A stretch of DNA of 64,000 nucleotides from Synanceia verrucosa (taxonomy: Eukaryota > Chordata > Actinopteri > Perciformes > Synanceiidae), in assembly GCA_029721515.1 (NCBI GenBank), contig CM056554.1, positions 25,887,256 to 25,951,255 on the forward strand, read 5' to 3'. Below the pieces are notes generated by a model. The model was not told the origin of the DNA. It was given only the letters and a program-made list of their open reading frames with translations, and ran no database searches. Numbering within the stretch: the stretch's first letter is position 1; every line of letters starts with the position of its first letter. A program made the position numbers and the translations under genes. Below, one piece after another: positions 11,759 through 22,330 of this stretch.

Positions 11759-11847
11759 TTAATAAAGGAATTGTTCTTCTTTCTTTTTGGCATTGTGCCA
11801 CAAGGTAGATGGCTTTGTGAAAGGAGGTGACTTTAAACAAATTTACA

Positions 11848-12218
11848 TCCATCCATCCATCCATTATCTACCGCTTATCCTCATAGGGTCGCGGGGGGCT
11901 GGAGCCTATCCCAGCTGTCTTAGGGCGGAAGGCAGGGTACACCCTGGACAAGTCGCCACCTCATCGCAGGGCACATAGAGACAGACAACCATTCACACTC
12001 ACATTCATTATCTACCGCTTATCTACCGGTCAATTTAAATTAGCCAGTTAACCTAATCCCCATATATGTTTTTGGATGGTGGGAGGAAGCCGGAGTACCC
12101 GGAGAGAACCCACACAGACACGGGGAGAACATGCAAACTCCACACAGAAAGGTCCCGGGCCCGGGATTCGAACCCGGTACCTTTTTGCTGTGAGGCGACA
12201 GTGCTAACCACTACACCC
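11848..12218 (-). mobile_element. tRNA-derived SINE, minus-strand copy with target duplication
   Basis: This is the reverse complement of the SINE type at 7696, with tail (ATCC)n at 11848 and tRNA-like head at about 12140-12218. A 12-bp target duplication AACAAATTTACA flanks it (11836-11847 and 12219-12230), which shows LINE-mediated insertion. A short TTATCTACCGCTTATC unit is duplicated internally. Confidence 0.88.
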
Positions 12219-12313
12219 AACAAATTTACAGTGTGGTGCTAATTTGAAAACAATGTGGTTGCATACCAGTTAAAGTCATCCATATGTAAACTGATGATTT
12301 CTAACTTATCACT

Positions 12314-13542
12314 TAGGGGTGTGTATTGGCAAGAATCTGGCAATACGATACGCATCACAATACAAGGGCAATAATATATTGCGATACTATAGAAACAACG
12401 ATATATTGAGTTTAAAGAACTTAATTGCAGGAAAACTGTCATAGCATAGTAAACACAATGCTGTTACATGCTTAACATCATCATGTTCATCATCAATATT
12501 TGTTGTTAATTTATGATTATTTAAACTCAATAAGATATTTTTTCTGTTTCTTTTCCGTGTGGATAGGCTTTATCATGGTAGTCTGATGATATTCACCAGT
12601 CACAGGCTGCTGCCAGTTCCTCTTTAGGACACTAGGGTGAGAGTTTACCTTATGGTGTGTTCAATGTAAGTTGGAACTTGGAGCTCTAATCAACATAAGC
12701 TCAAAGTTTAGTGCTCCCAGCTCTTCCCGCCTTACAGCCTTTCAACACATGTAGCTACTGTTTACGTAAGTAGCAGATAGCATGAATTCTATGTCTGGTT
12801 GGTGAGATAAAGCCGACTTTCCATCTTCATTATGATTTAAATTCTGACATGGACATTCAGACATTTGTGTACAATGAACACACCATGAGCTGAGTCATGC
12901 ATACGCCAGGCTCCCCATACTGCTGCAGTAAATCCTGTTTTACCAGCGATGTTTGTCGCCTTATGCTGGGAAAGTTGGGTGATGGATAAATCTCAGCGGA
13001 CATGTCCCCCTGTGCCCAATGGCATCTGAGAGCATGATTACTACATTCTTAAATGAAACTGCTTTTAACTTTTTTGCACCGCTCTCTGAGTGTGGTGATG
13101 TGTCTGTGCCGGTGTTTGTCCTGAGAGGGAGCGAGAGGAGCTATTATCTATTATTTGCTATTATCTCAGTGTATCGTTTGCAAACTCTGTGCTCTTTGTC
13201 CAGCTTATTAGTTCCTTCTTTTGTTTGAAAGCCAAAGTGCCTCCAAACGTCGGCTTTGTTTTGTTGCGGATGCCGGTGAGCTCTCTGCTTTCTGCTGTCT
13301 TCCGCTTGTTTACTGTCAACTTCTTCACTGCCTCACTCACTACAAAAGCCGTGCAGTGCAGTAGCGGTACAGCAACACCTTGCGGAGTGGAGGAGTGGAA
13401 GTCGTTCTGGATTTAAAATTGGCCCAAAATATGATTATGTTGGGGTTGGAAAATATTGATATTAAGAAATTAAAAATCAATGCAATATCGGAAGACAAAT
13501 TATCGAGATATATTGCCATATTGATATTTTTTAACACCCCTA
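12314..13542. mobile_element. hAT-type element (1229 bp) with perfect 8-bp target duplication
   Basis: The ends are TAGGGGTG and CACCCCTA, and the flanks are TTATCACT at 12306-12313 and again at 13543-13550. Eight-base duplications with such ends are characteristic of hAT transposons. No intact transposase is present; the interior has no convincing coding frame. A truncated relative begins at 25904. Confidence 0.88.
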
Positions 13543-13559
13543 TTATCACTGGCTCAAGA

Positions 13560-14027
13560 AGACGCACAGAGACGTCACTGATGTCAGTTGGCAGGTTTTT
13601 AAGGCCGCAGTTAAGCAAAATCCATCGCACACATCAGCTGGTGGATATTGAAGGAGAAATGTGTTTAGCCCCATTCATCGTGGTGGTACAACACAACGCC
13701 ATGTATGGGAATCAGTATGTGGCTCAAAGGTCACCAGCTTTACAGCAATGCCATTCTCTTTCAGCTTTGTATGAAACACAGCGAGTACCAGACAGGCGGC
13801 TGATTGTTTGACGGTGGATTATCGCTGCTTTACAGGCGGCAGCGACAGGACAGAAAAGGAGGGGTTTCCAGTGGTGTTTGGACTCGCTGGGGGTCCTCCT
13901 GCTCCCTGCTTCTCCTCTGTGAATGTGTAATGTTGAGGTCAGATGTTGTGGAGGTGATTAACTGTCATCAGGCCGTTTGAACTGAAACTTGAAGATGCAA
14001 GAGTGATGTTGAAAAGTTGTCCCGATA
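13560..14027. other. Unassigned intronic DNA
   Basis: The open frame at about 13380-13811 has no recognisable domain and overlaps the hAT end, so I do not call a gene. Confidence 0.4.
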
Positions 14028-14035
14028 CATCAGTC

Positions 14036-14524
14036 TAGAGTTGTGCGATATGACAAAAATTCTATATCCCGTTATAGCCAAGTTTATATCCCGATAACGA
14101 TATGTATTCCGATATAGTATTTTTTTTTTTCTGATGTGTCTTTACTTTCCATTGCACTCTCCTCCGTCTCCTCTTCGGCGTAATCCATTATACGCTTTTA
14201 TTATAATAAATCATTCACACACAACACGACATCCTCCATGCTGCTTTACCTCTGTTTACTTCCAAGCTACAACAATTTTTTTTTTTTTTTTTTTTAACTT
14301 CCGAGCTACAACTGCCAGAAACCTGTCCTTACTGGTGACGTGAACATGCTACCACTAAGTAGTAGCATTGCTGTGGTTACAGCAGCCGTCATATTATTAT
14401 GTCTATGCTTCATACAATACACGTTTTGAACTTGCATGATACATTTGGATTATCCAGCGGTCGTTCCGATGCTGAGTTACACGGCGTATCATTATGATAT
14501 ATATCGTAATATCGCACAGCTCTA
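14036..14524. mobile_element. hAT-type MITE (489 bp), TAGAGYTGTGCGAT family, copy 1
   Basis: The ends are TAGAGTTGTGCGATATG and ATATCGCACAGCTCTA, and the flanks are an exact 8-bp duplication CATCAGTC (14028-14035 and 14525-14532). It is non-coding. A second copy, interrupted by a Tc1 element, is at 59705-62047. Confidence 0.9.
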
Positions 14525-14534
14525 CATCAGTCCC

Positions 14535-14760
14535 TGTTTCCTCAAGGGGCCACATGAGAAACTGAAAGTGTTGTGGAGGGCCGGACCAAAAAAACTACTA
14601 AATACACCTCACTAATTTTATTCCTTCATAAGAAGCAGTTAATTGTGTGGTTTCAGTGGGCTGTGAAAATGCGGAAAAGGCCTAAAATAGGCCAAACACC
14701 ATGTCACTACTTGATCAACATTCACAAAACAATTTTGTTTTTTGTAGTCTTTCAATGACC
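14535..14760. repeat. Relic of a GGGGCCACAT/GGGCCGGAC-type hAT MITE
   Basis: The phrases GGGGCCACATGAGAAACTG and GAGGGCCGGACCAAA resemble the common teleost hAT MITE that is also seen at about 54340-54656. Ends are not defined. Confidence 0.45.
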
Positions 14761-14821
14761 AACATTAGACTTTAAACAAGAAGGAGCAGGTGTTTGGGCT
14801 GATAATAGTGATTTATATTAA

Positions 14822-15264
14822 ATCACTGCCAGCTGTTTTATAAAACCAAAAGTATCTTGTGCCAGCATTTTTTGTCTATATTGAGTCATGTTTCATGATG
14901 CACTGAATATTTTGTATTATGTCTCTGAAAACACTGACTAGTTCAAATGAAAGAAGAGACTCTATTTCATCATGAAAAAAATGTTTGTTTTTGCCTTGTT
15001 CCATTCTTGTTTTATCAGAGGTAGAGTAGAGGACACTTTCACCAAAATCACCACTTTTTTTTCCAGATTCTGTTTGTTTTGCTCTCTAAGCTTGATCGTC
15101 TCCACTTCCTGCTTTGAACTCTGTAGCGTATACTGTCTCTTTATGCTCTCACTACATCTCCCAGAAGCCCCAATATTAGTCACAGGCCACGCGAGACCGC
15201 AATCAGCGAACCTCTGCCGAAAAACCACTTTGGCGACCTTATTACGTCAATGGCACTCAATGAG
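14822..15264. mobile_element. TTAA-flanked piggyBac-like element, copy B
   Basis: It is bounded by TTAA at 14818-14821 and 15265-15268. The right end is TGGCACTCAATGAG; the left end is decayed (ATCACTGCCAGC). The interior matches copies A and C (TTTCATCATGAAAAAAATG and the ATCTCCCAGAAGCCCC segment). Confidence 0.8.
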
Positions 15265-15269
15265 TTAAG

Positions 15270-15560
15270 TAATCACTTCGACCTATACTGCACAAATTTA
15301 GCACCTTTGTAGTTAACCTTTGTCGTTAATAAATATTCAGAAGTAAATGGTTTGTTATCCAGCTATCTTCTTTAATATATCTTTGGGGTGCTAACTGCTA
15401 ACTTAGGTCTCTGGTCAACATCTGTCGTAGTGAAGATGCAAATACGCTTGTGGACCCACTCCCACAGATGTACGCAAATTGACAAACTAAGAGGCATCTT
15501 TAAAATAAGTGATGCTCAGCTACATTGCACGCTCGATGGAGCTGTACAGTGCCCAGGTCT
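15270..15560. other. Unassigned intronic DNA
   Basis: I see no gene or clear repeat family in this stretch of intron 1. Confidence 0.35.
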
Positions 15561-15574
15561 GCTATAGAGGGTTC

Positions 15575-15930
15575 CGTATAAGGAGGACCAAAGTTGTCTC
15601 TACCTGAGGAGACTGAAGTCCTTTGGAGTGTGCAGGACTCTGCTAAGGACTTTTTCTGATACTGTGGTGGTGTCTGCAGTGTTTTCTACAGTGGTTTTGT
15701 CTGGGGAGAATGAGGGACAGGACGAGACTGAACAGGCTGGTAAGGAGGACTGCTGGACTGATCCCTGGACTCCACAGAGGAGGTGGGTGAGAGGAGGATG
15801 TTAGCTAAGCTCACATCCATCATGGACAACCCGGCACACCCTCTGGTGGGACTGTGGAGGCTTTAAGCAGCTCCTTCAGCTGCAGACTGAGGCTTCCACC
15901 CTGCAAGAAGAAACCCAATGAGCCTGATCC
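15575..15930 (+). pseudogene. LINE (L2/Rex1-like) RT C-terminal fragment
   Basis: Translating across frames gives LRRLKSFGVCRTLL, DTVVVSAVFYSVV and VGERRMLAKLTSIMDN, which are hallmark segments of the C-terminal region of teleost L2/Rex1-like LINE reverse transcriptases. Frameshifts and missing N-terminal domains make it a dead fragment. The clade is inferred from remembered motifs. Confidence 0.7.
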
Positions 15931-16146
15931 ATAGAGGGGCCGATCTAGTCAGTGAAATTCTATGCTGTGCGCTGTGAGTGATGTCATGCGCTGGTGACGC
16001 ACTGCACGGAGGCTCGCATTTGTTTACAAAGTGGAATGAGCAAAGTTTTGTTATATTTTTTGTAGGGCTGTCAAAAGTAGCAAGTTAACTCGGTGGCATG
16101 CACGTCGGTAACTCAACTTGGACAAACAGCCTGAAATGCATTACTA

Positions 16147-16393
16147 GAGATGTGCTGGCAGGTCATGAAGCAGAACTCCATTCAAAAAAATGAAGGAAAC
16201 AAACATGTCGTAGCATGTGGCTGACATTTCTGAAGCTGAACAACAGCTGATTGTAGACGGCTACTATGACATAAAAGATATTATCAGCAAAAAAGGAAAC
16301 AGCAATAATTAAAAAGCAGAGCAAGGCTGGCAGTGAATAGCAAACCGACTGAGATGTGCTGGCAGGTCATGAAGCAGAACTCCATTCAAAAAA
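16147..16393. repeat. 43-bp perfect direct repeat, 204-bp period
   Basis: 16147-16189 and 16351-16393 are identical (GAGATGTGCTGGCAGGTCAT and onward to TCCATTCAAAAAA). The spacer is not recognised. The pair looks like a recent partial duplication or the remains of a repeat-bounded element. Confidence 0.85.
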
Positions 16394-16635
16394 TCAAAGA
16401 AACTACTATTGCAGTCAACTAATAATCAAACATGCTGATCGAATTAGATTAACCATCTTTTCTGAATCTGTCCAAGCTTCTCCTGTAATTCGGCAGACAA
16501 CTAATCCACCACAGAAGATTGTTAAAGTATTAATTTGTAACGTGAAATGGATGAAAAGGAAAAGAGAAAGTCATTCTTTAATAAACACAGCTCTAATTAG
16601 AGCTAATATGAGGTCGCTCTGACTTTAGCAGCTTA

Positions 16636-16760
16636 TATAAGATAATATAAGACTTTATTCATCCAGAAGGAAATTCTTTCACAACAGTTGTCATATATAG
16701 TAGTAAAAATAAGGAGATTTAGAAAAAGAACATTTAAAAGAGATTTAAAAATATATATTA
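16636..16760. repeat. LINE/SINE 3'-tail-like repeat
   Basis: The phrase GACTTTATTCATCCAGAAGG, followed by AAATTC, is the recurring teleost '...CTTTATTGATCCC..GGAAATTC' tail. Similar pieces occur near 33970, 45930 and 59060. Confidence 0.45.
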
Positions 16761-16761
16761 G

Positions 16762-16900
16762 GCTGCAACTAACGATTATTTCAGTAATCGATTATTTTTT
16801 GATTAATAGATGAATCGGATATTTAATTTCCATCCTCTTGTTCAAAAACAGGACATTATCTCTGTACAAATCACAGGTTGCTGCACAGACATCCCAGAGC
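16762..16900. repeat. GGCTGCAACTAACGATTA-type hAT MITE relic
   Basis: It opens with GGCTGCAACTAACGATTATT and AATCGATTATTTTTTGATTA, a very common teleost MITE signature. The rest is decayed. A relative is at about 37752-37880. Confidence 0.6.
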
Positions 16901-17334
16901 TCTTAAAGTCATAAATTATGAATAATTAAAAAAGATAAATGAATAAATAAATGTTGATGTCAATTAGCTCATGAAATGGGTCCTTGAGACAAGAGTGTAG
17001 GTGCGGATCACTGTGATGAAGCCGTCATCTTCAATCATCGATAGAGGTGATGAGCATGTCGAGGATGCCATCTGTTAAGACTACAGCTTGCTGTGTTGTA
17101 CATGCTGTATTTCCCATCAAGCAGCCTATCATGGTTTAAACCATCATCACCACAATATTAAAATAATACAAAAATATATCTCTATATATATTTGCTTTTG
17201 AAAGTTACAGGAGTGCATATGGTATTTGATATGATATGATGGAGGGGTTGTTTGTTTTCAGTACAGAGTATATACATACACAGACGTGTCTGTGTATGTA
17301 TATACTGTCTATATACACATTCATATATACGTGT

Positions 17335-18610
17335 ACACACACACACACACACACACACGGGTTGGACAATGAAACTGAAACACTGGCCAATTTAGTGTTG
17401 GAGGTTTCAAGGCTAAATGTGACCAGCCTGGTGGCCAAACTTCATTTAGTACACATTGCGCCAGTAAGAGCAGAGTGTGAAGGTTCAGTTAGCAGAGTAA
17501 TAGCACAGTTTTGCTTAAAATATTGCAACATTATGGGTGACGTATCAGAGTTCAAAAGAGGACAAATTGTTAGTGCACGTCTTGCTGGCGCATCTGTGAC
17601 CAAGACAGTAAGTCTTTGTGATGTATCAAAAGCCACAGTATCCAGGGTAATACCATACCACCAAGAAGGACGAACCACATCCAACAGGAGTAACTGTGGA
17701 CGCAAGAGGAAGCTGTCTGAAAGGGATGTCCAGGTGCTAACCCGGATTGTATCCAAAAAACATCAAACCACAGCTGCCCAACTCACTGCAGAATTAAATG
17801 TGCACCTCAACTCTCCTGTTTCCACCAAAACTGTCCGTCTGGAGCTCCACAGGGTCAGTATCCATGACCAGGCTGCTGTAGCCAAACCTTTGGTCACTCG
17901 TACCAATGCCAAATGTCGGTTTCAATGGTGCCAGCAGTGAAAATCTTGGGCTGTGGACAGTGTGAAACATGTATTGTTCTCTGATGAGTCCACCTTTACT
18001 GTCTTTCCCACATTCAGGAGAGTTACAATGTGGAGAAGCCCCAAAGAAGCGTACCACCCAGACTGTTGCATGCCTAGAGTGAAGCATGGGGGTGGATTGG
18101 TGATGGTTTGGGCTGCAATATCATGGCATTCCCTAGACCCAATACTTGAGCTAGATGGACGCGTCACTGCCAAGGACTACCGAATCATTCTGGAGGACCA
18201 TGTGCACCCAGTGGTTCAAACATTGTATCCTGAAGGCGGTGCTGTGTATCAGGATGATAATGCACCAATACACACAGCAAGACTGGTGACAGAGAGGTTT
18301 GATGAACATGAAAGTGAAGCTGAACATCTCCCATGGCCTGCACAGTCACCACATCTAAATATTATTCAGACACTTTGGGGTGTTTTGGAGGAGCGAGTCA
18401 GGAAACGTTTTCCTCCACCAGCATCACGTAGTGACCTGGACACTATTCTGCAAGAAGAATGGCTCAAAATCCCTCTGGTCACTGTGCAGAACTTGTATCT
18501 GTCATTCCCAAGACGAACTGATGCTGTATTGGCTGCAAAAGGAGGCTCTACACCATACTAATGCATTTCAGTTTCATTGTCCAACCCCTGTGTGTGTGTG
18601 TGTGTGTGTA
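17335..18610 (+). mobile_element. Tc1-like transposon with microsatellite-extended termini
   Basis: The unique terminal inverted repeats are 17359-17380 and 18566-18587 (GGTTGGACAATGAAACTGAA and its reverse complement). They are extended outward by (AC)n on the left and the matching (GT)n on the right, up to TA dinucleotides. The element contains one transposase frame, broken by a single stop codon. Confidence 0.85.
17533..18561 (+). pseudogene. Tc1 transposase, inactivated (in-frame TGA, catalytic E lost)
   Basis: One frame of 343 codons from ATG 17533 to TAA 18559-18561 is interrupted only by TGA at 17938-17940. The N-terminal half has paired helix-turn-helix DNA-binding regions (SEFKRGQIVSARLAGAS; CDVSKATVSRV). 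The C-terminal half is the DDE domain: LFSDEST carries the first Asp and YQDDNAP the second. At the third site the family has SPDLNPIE, but this copy reads SPHLNIIQ, so Glu is replaced by Gln. The enzyme would be dead even with readthrough of the stop. Confidence 0.9.
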
Positions 18611-18614
18611 TATA

Positions 18615-20222
18615 CAGTCATGGAAAAAATTATTAGACCACCCTTGTTTTCTTCAATTTCTTGTTAATTTTAATGCCTGGCTCAACTAAAGGTACATTTG
18701 TTTGGACAATTATAATGATAACAACAAAAATAGCTCATGAGAGTTTAATTTAAGAACTAAGGATTATTCATTTTCCATGGTTTTCTTGATAATAACCAAA
18801 ATTACTTAAATTCTTACATCAATAGCTATGGCATTGTACCGCCAAAAACACTACTTTTAAGCATTCCATGTTTTCTTTTCTGTTTGCTTTAAACACATGA
18901 TACACACAAGAGTTAATACTTGATTGCATAACCATTGTTTTTGATGACTGCAGCCATGCGTCTTGGCATGCTCTCCACCAGCTTCTGACATTGTTCTGCT
19001 GTCACAGCAGCCCATTCCTGTTGGACAAATTCAAACAAATTTTCTTTGTTTTTGGGCTTGTGGTTCTCCATTTTGAGTTTGATGATTTTCCACAGGTTTT
19101 CAATTGGATTAAGATCTGGTGATTGAGCAGGCCAAGGCATGGTGCGAATGTTGTGGTTCTCCATCCAGGCTTTAACTGACCTTGCCGTGTGGCAAGGGGC
19201 ATTGTCTTGTTGGAAAATCCAGTCATTCGAGGCAGGAAAGAGTTTTCCAGCTGATGGAAGAAGACTGTTTTCAAGGGTAGTCCTGTACTTGACCTGGTTC
19301 ATTCGGCCTTCACACAATTGCATTTGCCCTGTTCCACTCAGACTGAAACAACCCCAGATCATGACTGATCCACCCCCATATTTTACTGTAGGGGCAAGAC
19401 AGTCTGGGTTGTAAGCTTCTCCAGGCTTCCTCCTAACCAGTAAGTTGGCTGGAGTGGGCATCAATTCAAAATTGGATTCATCACTGAAGAGAACCTTAGC
19501 CCAATCATCAACAGTCCAATCCTTGTGGTCTCGAGCAAAGAGTAACCGGGCCTTCCTCTGCCTTTCATTGATGAAGGGCTTCTTGCGTGCTCTGTGTGAC
19601 TTCAAACCAGCTTCAACAAGTCGGTTTCGAACTGTCCTTGCCGAGCAAGTCACATTTCTCGACAGTGCCCACTCATTTTTAAGGTCCCTGGAGGTCTGAC
19701 GACGATTCCTGACACAGGAACGGATGAGTGCACAGTCATCTCGTGGGGTAGAAAGACGTTTCCTGCCACGGCCAGGTAGCAATTTGGTAGTGCCATGTTC
19801 AGCTTGTTTTTTTTTGTTGTAATGAGCGGCTGTCTTGGAGATCTTCAGTTTTTTCGCTACCTGTCTCTCACTCATGCCAATTTCCAGCAGTGCCAAGATG
19901 GCTGCCTTTGTTGCTTCACATAATTCTTTTGTTTTAGGCATTATGTGAGAGCTGACAACTTCTGAGTTGTGCTACGGCTTGAATGTAAGCAGGAAACCAC
20001 TCTAGGCCTTTGCATGTGCAGTGCTGCTTGTGACATGAAATGGCCTCTTATATACCCTGGGAATCAATTAAGCTTAAGAATGTCAAATAGGACATAAAGT
20101 ATTATGTGACCAGCTGCATTTTTTGTTGTGTTCATTGTATTATACGTTTAGTGGTACCAGATATTAGAATGAACAAGAAATTGAAGAAAACAAGGGTGGT
20201 CTAATAATTTTTTCCATGACTG
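18615..20222 (-). mobile_element. Tc1-like transposon, full-length copy 1 (1608 bp)
   Basis: The ends are long inverted repeats starting CAGTCATGGAAAAAATTATT, over 50 bp with only slight mismatch, and are flanked by TA at 18613-18614 and 20223-20224, the Tc1/mariner target. A complete transposase lies inside on the minus strand. A nearly identical copy of 1606 bp is at 60078-61683. It sits in larp4b intron 1, immediately beside the older Tc1 at 17335-18610, in a TATATA stretch between GT and CA runs. Confidence 0.95.
18913..19941 (-). CDS. Tc1-family transposase, apparently intact (342 aa)
   Basis: This uninterrupted 342-residue frame encodes a cut-and-paste DNA transposase of Tc1/mariner type, at the usual family length (about 340 aa). 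Start ATG is at 19939-19941. Residues 1-110 hold two helix-turn-helix DNA-binding units (MSERQVAKKLKISKTA; SARTVRNRLVEAGL) separated by a basic GRGRKR linker. The catalytic core shows LFSDESN (first Asp), FQQDNAP (second Asp) and SPDLNPIE (Glu), with exactly 34 residues between the second Asp and the Glu: a DD34E catalytic triad. GGSVMIWG is the usual glycine-rich motif. All recognised active-site residues are present. A homopolymer coding for three lysines (about position 40) is the site where the sister copy has lost 2 bp. Whether the protein is expressed or active cannot be seen from sequence. Confidence 0.93.
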   Translation of the reverse strand: MPKTKELCEATKAAILALLEIGMSERQVAKKLKISKTAAHYNKKKQAEHGTTKLLPGRGRKRLSTPRDDCALIRSCVRNRRQTSRDLKNEWALSRNVTCSARTVRNRLVEAGLKSHRARKKPFINERQRKARLLFARDHKDWTVDDWAKVLFSDESNFELMPTPANLLVRRKPGEAYNPDCLAPTVKYGGGSVMIWGCFSLSGTGQMQLCEGRMNQVKYRTTLENSLLPSAGKLFPASNDWIFQQDNAPCHTARSVKAWMENHNIRTMPWPAQSPDLNPIENLWKIIKLKMENHKPKNKENLFEFVQQEWAAVTAEQCQKLVESMPRRMAAVIKNNGYAIKY

Positions 20223-20229
20223 TATATAT

Positions 20230-20630
20230 ACACACACACACACGTATACTGATAAATCATTGTCATGACTGAAAGAAACCTGAACTAACAAAACAAGTTC
20301 TCCCTGTTTTTTTTTTATTTTCAATTTGTGTTTCTTGAAGTAGCGAGTGCCAATTCCTTGTAAACCAACTTATTTTTGTCCTTGGGCAACAGGAAATGCA
20401 ACATATTTTCACCAGTTAAGGTTCAGGTGAAGATTTGACGCACTTTTATTGGTTTTGAAATCTGCGAAGCTGGTCTGACCAAATGTGCAAGTCTCCCTGC
20501 AGTGGATCATGGGAAGATCATGAAATATTTGGTTTCTTAGGCGCATTTATGTGCCACTATTCCATCTTGTTTGATCCTAACTTTTGCACATTTTGTTGAG
20601 TTTGGTTGCCTTTATAGTAAACGTGAATTA
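20230..20630. other. Unassigned intronic DNA
   Basis: A short CA run at 20229-20242 is followed by sequence with no coding or repeat signature that I recognise. Confidence 0.35.
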
Positions 20631-20631
20631 T

Positions 20632-21840
20632 ACCGCTTTCACACTTAAATTAGCGGGTCAACACTGGATTTTCTAACCTGCATTGACATGGCTCGGATTG
20701 GACTATGGGCTCTATCACAGTGCCAGTTGACGTGGCTCTGACCTCCAGCTGTGAGAGCTGTGTGTCTGTTTTTTCCTCCCTCCCATACGTCATCGTATTG
20801 ACAACGTCATCATTACAGATTTAAGAGCGCCGGAACACAGCGAGGTAAACAATGGACAGCACAGACGTGGGCGAGTCACATGTTAACGTTGTTGTTCCAT
20901 GCGTTACAATTTGTCCCTTTTACAAAGTGTACAAACCCAGCGCAGTACTAATACTTAGAGATGCACCGATTGCAAAACTCTTGGCCGATACTGATTTCCG
21001 GTTTTAAAGGAGGTCTGACCTGCCAAAACCGTTTTTTCCAATACTGATTTTCTAAGAAATAATTATAATCATATAATAGACACCATATTTGTTTGGCTTG
21101 AGTAGCTTTTCCCAAATTTGATACAAGTACCCCTCTCGCAGACAACATTTTTGCTTATATAACTGCAATTAAAACCACAACTAATGGTAGGCTATATGCT
21201 ATCATAACCCCCCTTTTTCAAGAATAAACCCTTCAACAGTGCCTCCTGAGCAGATTTATTTTCAACACTGACCATAACATTCAGTCCACGGTGGAGGGTT
21301 GTTGTGGTTGCTGCGACTCTGCTGCATCCCTCCTCTTAGCGGCAGTGTCGTCCTTATATTTGCTAAACAAGCCTTGGTGCTTCTTTTCCAAGTGGCGTAT
21401 TAAGTTTGTTGTTCCAAATGTCTTAGGCGTTGATCCTCCACGGCTGACTTTTGACTTGCAAGCATTACAAACAGTGTGTTTTGGGTCGCTCTGGCACACA
21501 TTGATTTGTTTGATTGAATAAAATATCTGTCCTTCGAGGATCGGTCTCTAAAGATCAACAGATAGACTGATCTTATGAGTGAGCAGCTCTACAGCTCTGG
21601 AGCTTCACAGTGACAGCCTGACAGGCCGCTCAGTGACTGAAGCAGAACATGACAGGCAGATACATCAATGTCATCAGGTAAATAGTGAGTCGACGTGGGT
21701 CAACACAGCTCGACTTTCACATTGTAGCCGATCCGAGCCGATAAACTCCGGGTCGATTGGCGAGTCGTTGACCCGTGTTAAAATGCTGCGTCGACCCTTT
21801 CACTCGACTCAGGTTTTTCGTGCAGTGTGAAAGGGGCTTT
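20632..21840. mobile_element. Probable DNA transposon with GCTTTCACACT ends
   Basis: The left end CCGCTTTCACACTTAAA and right end CAGTGTGAAAGGGGC are inverted relative to each other. GGGTCAAC motifs occur near both ends. Ends like these occur in Harbinger-type MITEs, but the target duplication is not clear and no transposase of that type is present. A second, hAT-like element is nested at 20956-21550. Confidence 0.45.
20956..21550 (-). mobile_element. hAT element relic carrying a BED-type zinc finger
   Basis: The outer ends are TAGAGATGCACCGAT and ATCGGTCTCTA, an imperfect inverted pair. On the minus strand (21499-21281) a 72-residue frame has CNACKSKVSRGG, then TTNLIRHLEKKH: the Cx2C...Hx4H pattern of a BED zinc finger, the DNA-binding N-terminus of many hAT transposases. 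The catalytic domain is missing, and no matching 8-bp duplication is visible. Confidence 0.7.
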
Positions 21841-22027
21841 ACTGTAAAGGAGAATTAGACTTTTTCTTGTTTTTCAGCAGTCTGTAAATAGCTATTTATA
21901 TTTGATACATTCGGCAAGGTTTGGGGCTTTGATTACCAGAGGTGTGGACTCAAGTCACATGACTAGGACTCGAGTCTTAAATTTAATGACTTGACAAAAT
22001 GTGAAGAGACGTACAACTTGACTTGGA

Positions 22028-22330
22028 CTTTAATAGGCCTGTGACGATAGTCAATAAATGGATTTATCGTACGGTAAATGAAAACAAAGTCGGCTGTTTT
22101 TCCGGCCTCGATATATCGCCATGTGAATGCGCGCTCGTTTCCTCGTCTCTCTCTCTACCGAAGAGGGTTCACTCTGTGCATCTTTCTCAACACCTGGGTC
22201 TGTTGCTCCACAGCAGAATGAACAGAGTGAGACCTCCTGTCAGTCATAAAGGCTCTTTGTCTCAGTGGGAGCAGACACACAGAGAGCAGCTGTGGCAGGT
22301 GAGCTGGTGAGGACTAGAGAGCCAGGTAAC
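22028..22330. repeat. GGCCTGTGACGATA-type hAT fragment
   Basis: It opens with TAGGCCTGTGACGATAGTCA and has GATTTATCGTACGGTAAAT, a pattern common to teleost hAT elements. The right end is not identified (possibly near 23200, AGCCGATAAATTGGTGCA). Confidence 0.4.

Larger units (their letters stand above)
10509..11785 (+). mobile_element. tRNA-derived SINE copy 2, split by a TTAA element
   Basis: 10509-10784 matches the SINE at 5689 (AGCTCAGTCTGTAGTGACTG head, CTTGAGCAAGGCG core, CTCACTGAGGGA end). The SINE tail resumes at 11763 with TAAAGGAATTGTTC. The two halves join cleanly if the TTAA-flanked insert at 10789-11758 and one TTAA are removed. Confidence 0.85.

Noticed and set aside
17236..17532. 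N-terminal extension of the older Tc1 transposase frame
   Set aside because: It reads through the microsatellite and inverted repeat; the family start fits ATG 17533.
19002..19699. Frames of 84-91 codons overlapping the Tc1 transposase
   Set aside because: Shadow frames, present identically in copy 2.
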